41,344 bases of DNA from an uncultured Prevotella sp. (GCA_937877595.1 CALFIY010000049.1:1-41344), one strand, 5' to 3'. Numbered from the stretch's first letter, positions 15,822-25,268 are shown. Numbers and translations: made by a program. The notes: generated by a model not told the origin, from the letters alone.

Positions 15822-17960
15822 TGTGGAGTCAAGCGAACGGCCGTTGCCAGTTATCTGCACGGCATAGACGCCAGCAGGAAGTGCTGACAGGTCTATGGTG
15901 TTTGTATTTGCAGCGTGGCCTACTCTGGTGCCGCTGAGCGAATAGACGTCGATGGCGCGAAGTTGGCCTGCGTCTGCTCCTTCCACGGTCAGAGTTTTTC
16001 CGGAAAGTTTTATTGACAGGTCTTTAGGCTGATGTGTCGACAGTTGCGGAATGGCTGTCGATAGTCCCAGTATGTACAGCAGTCCGCTGTAGGCGTCTAT
16101 CTCTCCGTAGCCGTAAGTATTGTTGGGATAAGACACATCGTCGACGGGCCTGGTGCTGGTGTGTGCTATCACGTCGAGCACCTGCTGTGGCGACAGTGTT
16201 GGCGAGGCTTGTAGCCACAGCGCCACTATTCCTGCTACGGCAGGTGTTGCCATTGACGTGCCCGACAAGCGAGTCCAGTGGTAAGTCTTGCCGTTAAAAA
16301 GTGATGTCGGCGTATCGCTGCTACCGCCGCCGTAGAAACTGTTCATTGCCGACATGACGTCAACGCCCGATGCTGTAACGTCGGGCTTCACGCGATAGTC
16401 GATGGTGGCTCCCTGTGATGAGAAATTGGCTATCTCGCCATACTGGCCCGAACTGCTGTTCTGCTGGTAGCACATGGCGCCGACGGTGATGACTTCCGTC
16501 AGTGTGGCGGGAAGCATGACGTTGTGGCCGCTCTCTGCACTGCCAAGGCGACTGTCGATGTAGGACAAATTGATGAGTGTGGTGTAATAGTCGGCAAGTA
16601 ATTGGGCGTCGGCATCGGTCCCTTCTATTATCACGCCAAGGGCCTGCAGTCTGTTGTCGCCCTCCGTGTTGATGCGGAAGGTGTAGATGCTGTCCTGGCG
16701 TTCGGTGCGAAGTATGCCTCCGAAGAAACTCGTGGGCTCCGAAGGAAGAAGGTCGCTCTGGACGACCATTTCGTCGTCTTCGTTGCCGTATGGACTGGTG
16801 AAGCGCAGGTTGAAACTGCTGTTGCTGAAGATGCGGAACACGATGCCGACGGTGTTGTCGGAGGTGCGTAGTGACGTGCCGGCGCTCTGCTGTCCGGGGA
16901 GTTTGTGCATATACTTTCTCTTGCGGTTCTCATTGCCTGCCGCAGCAACGAGGATATGTCCCGGGCCGAGCATGCTGGCCAGTGCCTCTTCGTAGAGCAC
17001 GGCATCGCCCGGTACGTAGTCGAATCCGATGCTGTAACTGATTGCGCATGGCATCTGCAGACTATCGGCGCAGTCGAAGATGTACTTAAGCAGTGCTGCC
17101 TCGTTGGCTGAGAAATATGTATCGTCGCCTGTCGATGACGCAACGGCGCAGATGTCGGCCTCGTAGGCCATGCCGCGGTAGGCTGTGTTGTAGCCGCTGC
17201 CGGCAGCAATGCCGAGACAGTGGGTGCCATGGAGTTCGGTAGTGGCATCGGCAGAGTGTTGTTTCTGCAGAATTTGCTGCTGGCCGGAATATTCCGTTCC
17301 GAGCGGCGTGGCGCGTCCGGAACTTTCGTCAGTGGCTGTCGACTGGTCGAGAAAGTGGCGAATGCGACAGGTGGTGCCGCCGGCATCGCAGAAAGTAGGG
17401 TGGGTGAGGTCGAAGCCGATGTCGCTGATGCCCAGCAGAACGCCTTTGCCGGTGAAGGCTTGCGGCAGGCCAGTGCCGGCGTATGCCTTGGCAACATTGG
17501 CATGCTCTGCCGTGGTGTCAAGACAGAGGTGACGGCCTCTGTGGGTCTCTATGCGTATGACTTTTGCCTCTTCTGAAAGCGGCGAAAGGTTTTCCACGGG
17601 AATGTCGGCCACGATGACTCTGCCTATTTCCGATATGATGCTGCAGCCGTGCTGAAGAAGCCACTGCGACGGTGTGCCGTCCTGGAGTTTTACCAGCGCG
17701 CGAACGGCATGCGGCACGTTCTGTTCGCCACTGCTGTTGTAATTTTTAAAAACACAGCTGTAATTTTTGCCAGCGCTGTTGTAATTTTTAAAAACACTGC
17801 TGTAATTTTTAAAAACACTGCTGTAGTTTTCGGCATGCGTGCTGTAGTCGGCTGCAATCTGCTGCAACTCCATCGAGAGTTTGCGTTGTGCGTTCTGTGA
17901 ATAGCCTACAGAGAATGGCAGCAGCATTACTGCCAGAAGAAGAGAAAGTTTTCGTGTCAT
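15807..17960 (-). CDS. Subtilisin-like (S8) serine protease, secreted, with C-terminal sorting-type domain
   Basis: A protease of about 717 residues. After a signal peptide (MTRKLSLLLAVMLLPFSVGYS) comes a segment of five seven-residue repeats of the form KNYxSxx, then a propeptide-like part, then the S8 catalytic domain: Asp in ISDIGFDLTHPTF (near 178), His in TELHGTHCLGIAAGSG (near 243), oxyanion Asn in LVAAAGNEN, and Ser in LSGTSMATPAVAGIVALWL (near 566). The end (VYSLSGTRVGHA...ALPAGVYAVQI) resembles a type IX secretion C-terminal sorting domain. Its ATG overlaps the stop of porZ (ATGA), so it is translationally coupled to a secretion component. A methionine seven codons upstream (17981) is less likely because it precedes the signal peptide. 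Confidence 0.88.
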   Translation of the reverse strand: MTRKLSLLLAVMLLPFSVGYSQNAQRKLSMELQQIAADYSTHAENYSSVFKNYSSVFKNYNSAGKNYSCVFKNYNSSGEQNVPHAVRALVKLQDGTPSQWLLQHGCSIISEIGRVIVADIPVENLSPLSEEAKVIRIETHRGRHLCLDTTAEHANVAKAYAGTGLPQAFTGKGVLLGISDIGFDLTHPTFCDAGGTTCRIRHFLDQSTATDESSGRATPLGTEYSGQQQILQKQHSADATTELHGTHCLGIAAGSGYNTAYRGMAYEADICAVASSTGDDTYFSANEAALLKYIFDCADSLQMPCAISYSIGFDYVPGDAVLYEEALASMLGPGHILVAAAGNENRKRKYMHKLPGQQSAGTSLRTSDNTVGIVFRIFSNSSFNLRFTSPYGNEDDEMVVQSDLLPSEPTSFFGGILRTERQDSIYTFRINTEGDNRLQALGVIIEGTDADAQLLADYYTTLINLSYIDSRLGSAESGHNVMLPATLTEVITVGAMCYQQNSSSGQYGEIANFSSQGATIDYRVKPDVTASGVDVMSAMNSFYGGGSSDTPTSLFNGKTYHWTRLSGTSMATPAVAGIVALWLQASPTLSPQQVLDVIAHTSTRPVDDVSYPNNTYGYGEIDAYSGLLYILGLSTAIPQLSTHQPKDLSIKLSGKTLTVEGADAGQLRAIDVYSLSGTRVGHAANTNTIDLSALPAGVYAVQITGNGRSLDSTLIRL
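17727..17831 (-). repeat. Five tandem 21-bp repeats in the protease gene (in-frame heptapeptides)
   Basis: Exactly five 21-base units (17727-17747, 17748-17768, 17769-17789, 17790-17810, 17811-17831). Each contains a TAATTTTT or TAGTTTTC tract and a CTGCTG/GCGCTG/CAGCTG core. On the coding strand they encode KNYSSVF, KNYNSAG, KNYSCVF and KNYNSSG type units between the signal peptide and the propeptide. The same kind of 21-bp unit fills the susC-lacI intergenic region. Confidence 0.9.
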
Positions 17961-19999
17961 TTTATGATGGCAATCTTGCATACGGTGCCTTTCTTGCCAC
18001 TGCTCGTCGCCGTCATAACGCTATATACGCCTGAAGCCACGCGGTGGCCTTTCTTGTCGCGCCCGTTCCATGTGTATGTGCCGCCATTGCTGCGTCCCTC
18101 GTTGATCAGTACTCCTGCAGCATTGGTGATCTTCACGTCGGCATCCATGGTGAGGCCTTTTATGGCTATCAGTCCTGTGTATTCGGGAGTGACGGGATTA
18201 GGATAGGCATATACACCGTCTTTTGTCATTTCTGTAGAAGGCTCGGTGGCATCGCTCATGTAGGAGCAGAGTCCTTCTTCGGTGCCGAAGAAAACCTGGC
18301 CAGTGCTTGGGTGTATGGCAATCGACTCTATGTTGTCGGAAAGCAGCGGACTGTTGGCGGCGGTGAAGTGGTGGAGTTGCGTCATATTGTCGCTGCTTAT
18401 CAGATACACTCCATTGCCGTTGGTGCCTATCCATTTGCGGTTGCCGCCGTCAACGGCGATAGCCGACACCATGACCGATGAGAGCAGATAGTCGGCATAA
18501 TTGGTACCGTCGTTGCGTGGCACCTTGACCTGAGTAAAGCCTGCAGAGGCGTCAGAAAGTTGCTGGGGAGTGTACATGAAGAGGCCGGCATCGGTGCCAA
18601 TCCACAGGTTTGTCTCCTTGTCTTCCACCACGCAGAAAACGCGGTAGAGAGTGGTGATGGGACTGCCGTCCTGATTGATGAATGTGTTGTATTTTACGAG
18701 ATTTCCCGTCTCGGTGTTGTAGCAGAATAGTGCTGGGTTGTCGCTGTGAGCATTGCAGAACCACAACAGTCCGCGGCTGTCGAATATCGAGCCTTGCATA
18801 ACTCGCATGCTCTTGTTCGGCTTGTCTTCAAGCAGCGAATTCATTATGCCGCTCCACTTGCCGCTGGCGTCTCTCTTCACTATGGCATAGTCGGCACCGC
18901 TGTTAAGTACGTAGAGACAGCCCTGGCTATCGTAGATAATGCCGTTGCAACGCACGTACTGCGGATTGGGAGTGCTGGTGGCGCAACTGAGATATGCCAC
19001 ATTGCCTTCGGTGTAGTTGTGCTGGTATTTGCCATTGAGAAACTCGTATACGCCGGAGCACGAAGCCACCATGACATGGCTGTTGTCGAACGGGTCGATG
19101 GCTATGGAACTGACGTCGAGATAATTCTGTGCAAAGGCTGGTGTAATGTCGTCTTCATAGACGGTCCAGTCGCCGTTCTCATCCATTATCTGTACTGTGC
19201 CCGGCCTGTTCTTGTTGCCAAACTGCTCCCATGCACCGCCTACGGTATACAGCAGTCCGTTGTGGACGAGCATGCTGGCAAAATAGTTGTATTTCGGGCC
19301 ACCCGGGAGGAGTTTCTCCACTGTCGACATATACTCCGTGGCGTCATTGTCGGCATCAAATGACGGCACGCTTCCGTCGGCCTTGTGCCACGCAGACTTG
19401 TCAATGAGATTTTGCTTCATGTCGGCAGTCCACACTTCATTATTCTGCGTCTTGATGAATATGTTGCCGTTGGCCGTCGTGATGCCTACTACTACCATGT
19501 CGAGCATGTAACTCTCGCTGATTTCCGCAGAGGCCACGTCAATCTTCACCACGCCGAAGTCGCAGGCCAGATAGGCTGTCGTGCCGGTCACGTAGATGGC
19601 ATTGACGGCCTTGCTGCCCGTGAGCGATTTGAAGAAGATGTCGCTGATGTTGTAGGCATTTCCGTTGGTGGTCAGAAGGTCGATATTGGAGTTCTGATAG
19701 ACCACTACGAGGCACCGTGCTGCCTGGCACCACTTGATAAGTTTCACGTGGGTGTCGCTCAAGCCGTTTGTCTTGTCGTATGTAGTGATGCTGTGGTCGG
19801 TGAGGTTGTATTTGTACACATCGTTTGAGGCCATCACGAAGAGTTCGTTGCCAGCCTTCTCAATCTGCTGTATGTTGTGATACGCCATGTGGTTGTACCA
19901 TGTGCCTATCTGTGCTTTCGATGTGCAGTACGGCAGTGCGCACATGAAAAAAGACAGACACGAAAAAAACAATCCTCTCACAATGTTTCTTCTCACCAT
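17957..19999 (-). CDS. porZ: PorZ-like type IX secretion system component
   Basis: A 680-residue secreted protein with a signal peptide (MVRRNIVRGLFFSCLSFFMCALPYCTSKAQ), two beta-propellers with repeated Trp/Gly blades (for example WCQAARCLVVVYQNSNIDLLT, LYVLNSGADYAIVKR, NLWIGTDAGLFMYTP, RKWIGTNGNGVYLIS), and a C-terminal sorting-type domain (VYAYPNPVTPEYTGLIAIKGL...VASGVYSVM). The opening GTWYNHMAYHNIQQIEKAGNELFVMASN and NGLSDTHVKLIKW match PorZ, which in Porphyromonas gingivalis is part of the surface attachment complex that handles anionic LPS for cargo attachment. It sits between rdgB and the S8 protease, whose start overlaps its stop. The alternative is another two-component-regulator-type propeller protein; the blade layout and C-terminal domain favour PorZ. 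Confidence 0.82.
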   Translation of the reverse strand: MVRRNIVRGLFFSCLSFFMCALPYCTSKAQIGTWYNHMAYHNIQQIEKAGNELFVMASNDVYKYNLTDHSITTYDKTNGLSDTHVKLIKWCQAARCLVVVYQNSNIDLLTTNGNAYNISDIFFKSLTGSKAVNAIYVTGTTAYLACDFGVVKIDVASAEISESYMLDMVVVGITTANGNIFIKTQNNEVWTADMKQNLIDKSAWHKADGSVPSFDADNDATEYMSTVEKLLPGGPKYNYFASMLVHNGLLYTVGGAWEQFGNKNRPGTVQIMDENGDWTVYEDDITPAFAQNYLDVSSIAIDPFDNSHVMVASCSGVYEFLNGKYQHNYTEGNVAYLSCATSTPNPQYVRCNGIIYDSQGCLYVLNSGADYAIVKRDASGKWSGIMNSLLEDKPNKSMRVMQGSIFDSRGLLWFCNAHSDNPALFCYNTETGNLVKYNTFINQDGSPITTLYRVFCVVEDKETNLWIGTDAGLFMYTPQQLSDASAGFTQVKVPRNDGTNYADYLLSSVMVSAIAVDGGNRKWIGTNGNGVYLISSDNMTQLHHFTAANSPLLSDNIESIAIHPSTGQVFFGTEEGLCSYMSDATEPSTEMTKDGVYAYPNPVTPEYTGLIAIKGLTMDADVKITNAAGVLINEGRSNGGTYTWNGRDKKGHRVASGVYSVMTATSSGKKGTVCKIAIIK

Positions 20000-20035
20000 A
20001 ATATTATCAATTATCGGAACGTGGAAAAAAGCCTG

Positions 20036-20647
20036 CTATGCCTTCTTGAGGAAAGCACACAGTTTCTCGGTGGCGCGGGCGCGGTGGCTTATCTTATTCT
20101 TGATGTCGGCACCAAGTTCGGCAAATGTCTTGTCGTAGCCGTCGGGCTGAAAAACAGGGTCGTAGCCGAAACCGCCGTCGCCGTGCCTCCCGTGGGTTAT
20201 CTGACCTTCCACGATGCCCTCAAAACGGTGCACAACACAGGTGCTTGCGCAGCCGCAGGGACACAGGTCGCGGCGCTCTATCAGAGTGATGACGGTGCGG
20301 AAGCGCGCGCGGCGGTTTGTGACATCGGCCAGTTCGGCCAGCAGTTTTGTCATGTTGGCCTCGCTGTCGTGGCCCTCGCCTCCTGCATAACGTGCGCTGT
20401 ACACTCCAGGACGGCCGTCAAGGGCTTCTACTTCAAGACCAGTGTCGTCGGCAAAGCAGTTGACGTGGTACTTGTCGCAGACATACTGCGCCTTCTGCAG
20501 GGCATTCTCTTCCAGAGTGGCGCCTGTCTCGGGAATATCCTCGTGGCAGCCAATCTCTGCAAGCGACAGTACTTCAAAACCGCTGCCGAGAATGGCACGA
20601 ATCTCGTCAAGTTTATGCTTATTGTTGGTAGCAAATACTATTTTCAT
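20036..20647 (-). CDS. rdgB: Non-canonical purine NTP pyrophosphatase (RdgB/HAM1)
   Basis: A 203-residue house-cleaning enzyme that hydrolyses ITP, dITP and XTP to the monophosphates, keeping deaminated purines out of DNA and RNA. The nucleotide-binding start IVFATNNKHKLDEIRAIL, the metal/catalytic CFADDTGLEVEALDGRPGVYSARYAG, GFGYDPVF and the C-terminal KNKISHRARA block (SHR-type motif) are intact. It lies in the leuS-yitT-rdgB-porZ-protease run, 23 bases after yitT. Confidence 0.93.
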   Translation of the reverse strand: MKIVFATNNKHKLDEIRAILGSGFEVLSLAEIGCHEDIPETGATLEENALQKAQYVCDKYHVNCFADDTGLEVEALDGRPGVYSARYAGGEGHDSEANMTKLLAELADVTNRRARFRTVITLIERRDLCPCGCASTCVVHRFEGIVEGQITHGRHGDGGFGYDPVFQPDGYDKTFAELGADIKNKISHRARATEKLCAFLKKA

Positions 20648-20670
20648 AATTACGTTTTCGGCAGAGCCCT

Positions 20671-21600
20671 CTATGTTGTCTCCTTCACCTTTACCCTCAT
20701 CTCGTCAAAGCCCTCGCCATACACGCCGATAACTGCGCTCTGCGAAACGAAGGCCTGCGGGTCGATCATCTTTATCAGGCGGAACATGTTGACGCTCTCG
20801 TTTTTCTTGGCAAGGATACAGAGCACCTTGATGTCCTGTCCCGTATACCAGCCATGTCCGTCGAGTATCGTCACGCCGTGGTTCATCTTTGTACCGATGG
20901 CATTGGCTATCTCCTGCCATTTCTTGGTGAAAATCATAAACTGCACCGACTGCCTGCGAGCATTCATAACGTAGTCGAGGACAAAATTCTCGAGAGTCAT
21001 AACACAGAAGCCGAACATCACCTTATGGGCGCGTTCTATGTAATCGCCAAACTGCGGAAAGAACATACATGAGCCGATGATGAGAAAGTCGGCGGTGATG
21101 AGCACAGAGCCAAGCGACACGTTGTGATACTTATTGACCGATGCAGCAATGATGTCGGTGCCTCCCGTGGAGCCGTTGTGGAAGAACACGGTGGCCAGGG
21201 CAATGCCTGTTATCACGCAGCCTATGATCATCGACATGAAATCCTGTCCCTCGCCAAGCAGTTTTATCGGCATCCCGTTGTCCTGCTTTGGCATAAGGTC
21301 CTGTACGATGATGAGCAGGAAATACAGCGTAAAAATGGCATAAATCGTCTTTACCATGAACTTCAGGCCGAGCACCTTAAGGGCTACAAGCAGCAGCATG
21401 CCGTTAATGATGATGTAGGTGTTCTCAAGATGGAAACCTGTAGCATAGTAGATGATGGCCGAAAGACCGGTCACGCCACCTGCCACTATCTGGTAGGGCA
21501 TCAGAAATACGGTGAAGGCTACAGCATACATTACGAGGCCAAGGGTTATGAAGAAATAATCCTTGACCTCATTGAAAACCAATCGGTGGTTGAATGTCAT
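20671..21600 (-). CDS. YitT family membrane protein (DUF2179)
   Basis: An integral membrane protein of about 309 residues with five or six hydrophobic helices in the first 200 residues (for example FFITLGLVMYAVAFTVFLMPYQIVAGGVTGL and GMLLLVALKVLGLKFMVKTIYAIFTLYFLLIIV). The motif GGVTGLSAIIYYATGF and the NGSTGGTDIIA block are typical of YitT. A soluble C-terminal DUF2179 domain follows (TILDGHGWYTGQDIKVLCILAKKNE). Family members are suspected transporters but no substrate is established. I use the ATG at 21600, just after the leuS stop; an ATG seven codons earlier would overlap leuS by 11 bases. Confidence 0.87.
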   Translation of the reverse strand: MTFNHRLVFNEVKDYFFITLGLVMYAVAFTVFLMPYQIVAGGVTGLSAIIYYATGFHLENTYIIINGMLLLVALKVLGLKFMVKTIYAIFTLYFLLIIVQDLMPKQDNGMPIKLLGEGQDFMSMIIGCVITGIALATVFFHNGSTGGTDIIAASVNKYHNVSLGSVLITADFLIIGSCMFFPQFGDYIERAHKVMFGFCVMTLENFVLDYVMNARRQSVQFMIFTKKWQEIANAIGTKMNHGVTILDGHGWYTGQDIKVLCILAKKNESVNMFRLIKMIDPQAFVSQSAVIGVYGEGFDEMRVKVKETT

Positions 21601-21610
21601 AAGTAGGAAA

Positions 21611-24460
21611 TTATTTTCCAAGCACGATGTTCACCATGCGCTTGGGCACAACAATAACTTTCACAATGGGTTTGCCGTCGATATAGCGCGCTGCGCGCTC
21701 GTCGGCAAGTACAGCCTGCTGGATGGTGGCGTTGTCGGCATCGGCAGCAAACTCCATGTCGAAGCGTGTCTTGCCGTTGAAGGCTACGCCCATCTTGACG
21801 CTGTTCTCGACAAGATACTGCTCGTCCCACGCAGGCCATGCAGCGTCGCAAACAGAGCCCGTACCGCCAAGAACTTCCCATAACTCCTCTGCTATGTGTG
21901 GCGCAAATGGGGCTATCAGCACTACAAGCGTTTTCAGCAGTTCGCGGTTACGGCATTTCTGCTGGCTGAGTTCATTGACGCAGATCATAAAGGCAGAAAT
22001 GCTGGTGTTATAAGAGAAGGCCTCAATGTCCTGGCTTACTTTCTTTATCAGTTTGTGTACTGATTTCAACTGTTCGGCTGTTGCCGGTGAGTCGTCGACT
22101 ATTAGCCCATCCTGTTCGCCTTGTCGGCTATTGCCATAATAGAGTGCCCAAAGTTTCTTAAGGAAGCGGTGGCAACCGTCAATGCCGTTGGTATCCCATG
22201 GCTTCGACTGCTCAACAGGGCCAAGGAACATTTCATAAAGACGAAGCGTGTCGGCGCCGTATTTCTCTACTATCATGTCGGGATTTACGACGTTAAACAT
22301 CGACTTCGACATTTTCTCTATGGCCCAGCCGCATTTGTACTTGCCGTCTTCCAAGATAAATCCGGCGTCATTGTATTCAGGGCGCCAGGAGCGGAAGGCT
22401 TCGATATCAAGAATGTCGGCCTGGACAATATTCACGTCGACGTGGATAGGGGTCACGTTGTACTTGTCCTTGAGACCGAAACTGACGAACTTGCCTTTGT
22501 CGCTGCCTTCATCCTCCACGCGATAAACGAAATTGGAGCGGCCTTGTATCATTCCCTGATTGATGAGTTTGTGGAACGGCTCGTCCTCGCAACTGTATCC
22601 GCTGTCGTAAAGGAACTTGTTCCAGAAACGAGAGTAGATAAGGTGGCCCGTGGCATGCTCTGTACCGCCTACGTAAAGGTCAACAGAGCGCCAGTACTCA
22701 TCAGCGTCGCGACTTACGAGTGCCTTGTCGTTCTTTGGGTCCATGTAGCGCAGATAATAGGCCGATGAACCGGCAAATCCCGGCATCGTGTTGAGTTCCA
22801 GCGGAAATACGGTCTTATGGTCTATCAGTTCGTTGGCTACTACGCTATCTGTCTTGGTGTCCCATGCCCACTGCTTGGCGCGGCCCAATGGCGGCTCGCC
22901 AGTTTCCGTCGGCTTATACTCGTCAATCTCGGGCAACTGCAGTGGCAGACATTCCTTAGGAATCATATAAGGCATGTCTTTCTTGTAGTAGACGGGGAAG
23001 GGCTCGCCCCAGTAGCGCTGGCGTGAGAAGATGGCATCGCGCAGGCGATAGTTGACCTTGACGCGGCCGAGGCCAGTCTCGGTGACGTATTGCTTGGTCT
23101 TGGCAATGGCTTCCTTGACGGTGAGGCCGTTGAGGCTGAATTTCTCGCTCGACGAGTTCATAACGATACCTTCCTTTGCATCGAAACTCTCTTCGCTGAC
23201 ATCAGCACCTTCGATAAGGGGAATAATGGGAAGGTTGAAATGCTTGGCAAAAGCATAGTCGCGGGAGTCGTGGGCAGGCACAGCCATTATGGCTCCAGTG
23301 CCGTAGCCGGCAAGAACGTACTCGCTGATCCAGATAGGTATCTTTTCGTCGGTGAAAGGATTGACGGCATAGGAGCCGGAGAACACACCAGTCACCTTGC
23401 GGTCTGAAATACGGTCGCGCTCGGTGCGTTTCTTCACGTAGTCAAGGTATTTGTCTACCTCGGCACGCTGTTCTGCGGTGGTCAGTTGCTCAACGAGTTC
23501 GCTCTCTGGTGCCAGCACCATAAACGTAACGCCAAAGATGGTGTCGGCACGTGTGGTGAAGATGGTGAAATGAGCGTCGGAGCCGGCAACACGGAATTCC
23601 ATCTCCGTACCTTCTGAGCGGCCTATCCAGTTGCGCTGTGTCTCCTTCAGTGAGTCAGTCCAGTCGATGGTGTCAAGTCCGTCGAGCAGCCGCTGTGCAT
23701 AGGCAGACACGCGCAGACACCACTGGCGCATCTTCTTCTGAACCACAGGATATCCGCCGCGCACGCTGACGCCGTCGACAACTTCATCGTTGGCAAGCAC
23801 GGTGCCAAGTTGTGGACACCAGTTGACCATTGTGTCGGCAAGGTAGGCTATGCGATAGTTCATAAGCACCTCCTGCTTCTTCTTCTTGGAGAAGGCAGCC
23901 CACTCAGATGCCGTGAAATGAAGTTCCTCTGTGCCGAGGGCATTGCAGTTCTCTGTACCCATCAGTTCAAAATGCTCTATCAGTTTTATTGTAGGCTGTG
24001 CCTTGTTGGAACTCAAACTGAAATAACTCTTGAACATGCGTTGGAAAGCCCATTGCGTCCAGTGATAATAAGAAGGATCGCAGGTGCGGACTTCGCGGTC
24101 CCAGTCGAAAGAGAAGCCAATCTTGTCCAACTGCTGGCGATACCTGTTGATATTCTGCTCGGTAGTGATAGCAGGATGCTGACCCGTCTGGATGGCATAC
24201 TGCTCTGCGGGCAGGCCATAGGCATCGTAGCCCATAGGATTTAGCACGTTGAAGCCTTGCTGACGCTTATAGCGTGCATATATATCAGAAGCAATATATC
24301 CCAATGGGTGACCTACGTGTAAGCCAGCGCCACTGGGATAGGGAAACATGTTGAGAACATAGAATTTCTTGCGCTTCTCGTCCTCTACGACACGGTATGT
24401 GCCGTTTTCAACCCATTTCTTCTGCCATTTCTTTTCAATCTCTCTGAAGTTGTAGTCCAT
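21611..24460 (-). CDS. leuS: Leucyl-tRNA synthetase
   Basis: A 949-residue class Ia synthetase that charges tRNA-Leu. The HIGH signature is GAGLHVGHPLGY and the KMSKS loop is IEKMSKSMFNVVNPD. The CP1 editing domain is inserted between them (FTTRADTIFGVTFMVLAPE, GTGAIMAVPAHDSRD with the editing Asp), so misactivated amino acids should still be cleared. An anticodon-binding domain and a short C-terminal domain follow, ending in VVPKRMVNIVLGK. Length and domains are normal for Bacteroidota. It is the first gene of a five-gene leftward operon driven by the promoter just upstream. Confidence 0.96.
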   Translation of the reverse strand: MDYNFREIEKKWQKKWVENGTYRVVEDEKRKKFYVLNMFPYPSGAGLHVGHPLGYIASDIYARYKRQQGFNVLNPMGYDAYGLPAEQYAIQTGQHPAITTEQNINRYRQQLDKIGFSFDWDREVRTCDPSYYHWTQWAFQRMFKSYFSLSSNKAQPTIKLIEHFELMGTENCNALGTEELHFTASEWAAFSKKKKQEVLMNYRIAYLADTMVNWCPQLGTVLANDEVVDGVSVRGGYPVVQKKMRQWCLRVSAYAQRLLDGLDTIDWTDSLKETQRNWIGRSEGTEMEFRVAGSDAHFTIFTTRADTIFGVTFMVLAPESELVEQLTTAEQRAEVDKYLDYVKKRTERDRISDRKVTGVFSGSYAVNPFTDEKIPIWISEYVLAGYGTGAIMAVPAHDSRDYAFAKHFNLPIIPLIEGADVSEESFDAKEGIVMNSSSEKFSLNGLTVKEAIAKTKQYVTETGLGRVKVNYRLRDAIFSRQRYWGEPFPVYYKKDMPYMIPKECLPLQLPEIDEYKPTETGEPPLGRAKQWAWDTKTDSVVANELIDHKTVFPLELNTMPGFAGSSAYYLRYMDPKNDKALVSRDADEYWRSVDLYVGGTEHATGHLIYSRFWNKFLYDSGYSCEDEPFHKLINQGMIQGRSNFVYRVEDEGSDKGKFVSFGLKDKYNVTPIHVDVNIVQADILDIEAFRSWRPEYNDAGFILEDGKYKCGWAIEKMSKSMFNVVNPDMIVEKYGADTLRLYEMFLGPVEQSKPWDTNGIDGCHRFLKKLWALYYGNSRQGEQDGLIVDDSPATAEQLKSVHKLIKKVSQDIEAFSYNTSISAFMICVNELSQQKCRNRELLKTLVVLIAPFAPHIAEELWEVLGGTGSVCDAAWPAWDEQYLVENSVKMGVAFNGKTRFDMEFAADADNATIQQAVLADERAARYIDGKPIVKVIVVPKRMVNIVLGK

Positions 24461-24505
24461 AATATTTTTTGTTTATTCTTTTTTCCAAAGAGGGATAATA
24501 CGTTG

Positions 24506-24537
24506 CAAAATTACGTATTATCAGCGTAATAAGCAAA
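24506..24537 (-). promoter_or_regulatory. Predicted leuS operon promoter
   Basis: Minus strand: TTTG (24534-24537), 20 bases, then TAATTTTG (24506-24513), a perfect -7 box. The predicted leader before the leuS ATG is about 40 bases. It is divergent from the DUF4294 gene promoter. Confidence 0.65.
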
Positions 24538-24620
24538 ATATTACAATATTTTTGGTAGCGGAAAAGCCGCGAAACAGTAAAAAAAGAAAAGTTATGACAA
24601 GGTAAGTCGGATAAAATAAA

Positions 24621-24628
24621 TACCTTTG
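24621..24628 (+). promoter_or_regulatory. Predicted -7 box for the DUF4294 gene
   Basis: TACCTTTG is a perfect TAnnTTTG -7 box, 16 bases before the ATG at 24645. The upstream -33 element is weak. Confidence 0.55.
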
Positions 24629-24644
24629 CCGACAGAATATTATT

Positions 24645-25268
24645 ATGACACGCATCTTCTTTATTGCATTCTATCTGTTGCTGACGGTGTCGCTGAATGC
24701 GCAGGACAGACACAGGCGCCGGCAGGCCGACATGGACAGCCCCACCTTTGTGCCCATGGTTAAGGTAGGAAAGGTGATGGAAAACGGCGACAGTGTGCAG
24801 TATATGGAGATGAATAATGTGTATGTCTATCCGCCGATAGCCTTCAGCAACCGCCGTCAGCAGCAGGCATACATGCGGCTGGTGAAAAACGTGAAGACGG
24901 TGTTGCCGTTAGCCAAGGAGGCGAGAGCGATAATGGTTGAGACTGCAGAGTTTCTGCAGACATTGCCGACAAAAAAGGAACGTGAGGAACACATGCGGCT
25001 TGTGGAAAAAAGCATTTACAAGCAGTATAAGCCGAGAATGAAACAACTCACATATTCGCAGGGAAAACTGCTAATAAAACTAATACACAGGGAAAGCAAC
25101 TCCTCGGGATACGAACTGATACAGGCTTTCATGGGACCGGTGAAAGCAGGAATGTGGCAGGCTTTCGCATGGACTTTCGGAGCATCGTTGAAAAAGGAAT
25201 ACGATGCAGAGGGAATTGACCGCCTGACGGAGCGCGTAGTGCTGATGGTTGAGGCTGGTCAGTTGTAG
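24645..25268 (+). CDS. DUF4294 domain protein, secreted
   Basis: A 207-residue protein with a signal peptide (MTRIFFIAFYLLLTVSLNAQ) and the DUF4294 body: MENGDSVQYMEMNNVYVYPPIAF, then the helical YMRLVKNVKTVLPLAKEARAI and LTYSQGKLLIKLIHRESNSSGYELIQAFMG. The family is widespread in Bacteroidota and has no established function. The invariant-looking RLVKNVKTVLPLA and GKLLIKLIHRE stretches suggest a conserved helical fold. It is transcribed alone, divergent from leuS, and converges on the radical SAM gene. Confidence 0.87.
   Translation: MTRIFFIAFYLLLTVSLNAQDRHRRRQADMDSPTFVPMVKVGKVMENGDSVQYMEMNNVYVYPPIAFSNRRQQQAYMRLVKNVKTVLPLAKEARAIMVETAEFLQTLPTKKEREEHMRLVEKSIYKQYKPRMKQLTYSQGKLLIKLIHRESNSSGYELIQAFMGPVKAGMWQAFAWTFGASLKKEYDAEGIDRLTERVVLMVEAGQL

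Noticed and set aside
19739..19756. Third parS-like sequence (TTTCACGTGGGT) inside porZ
   Set aside because: Only the left half and centre match; the right arm is wrong, and it is in conserved coding sequence.
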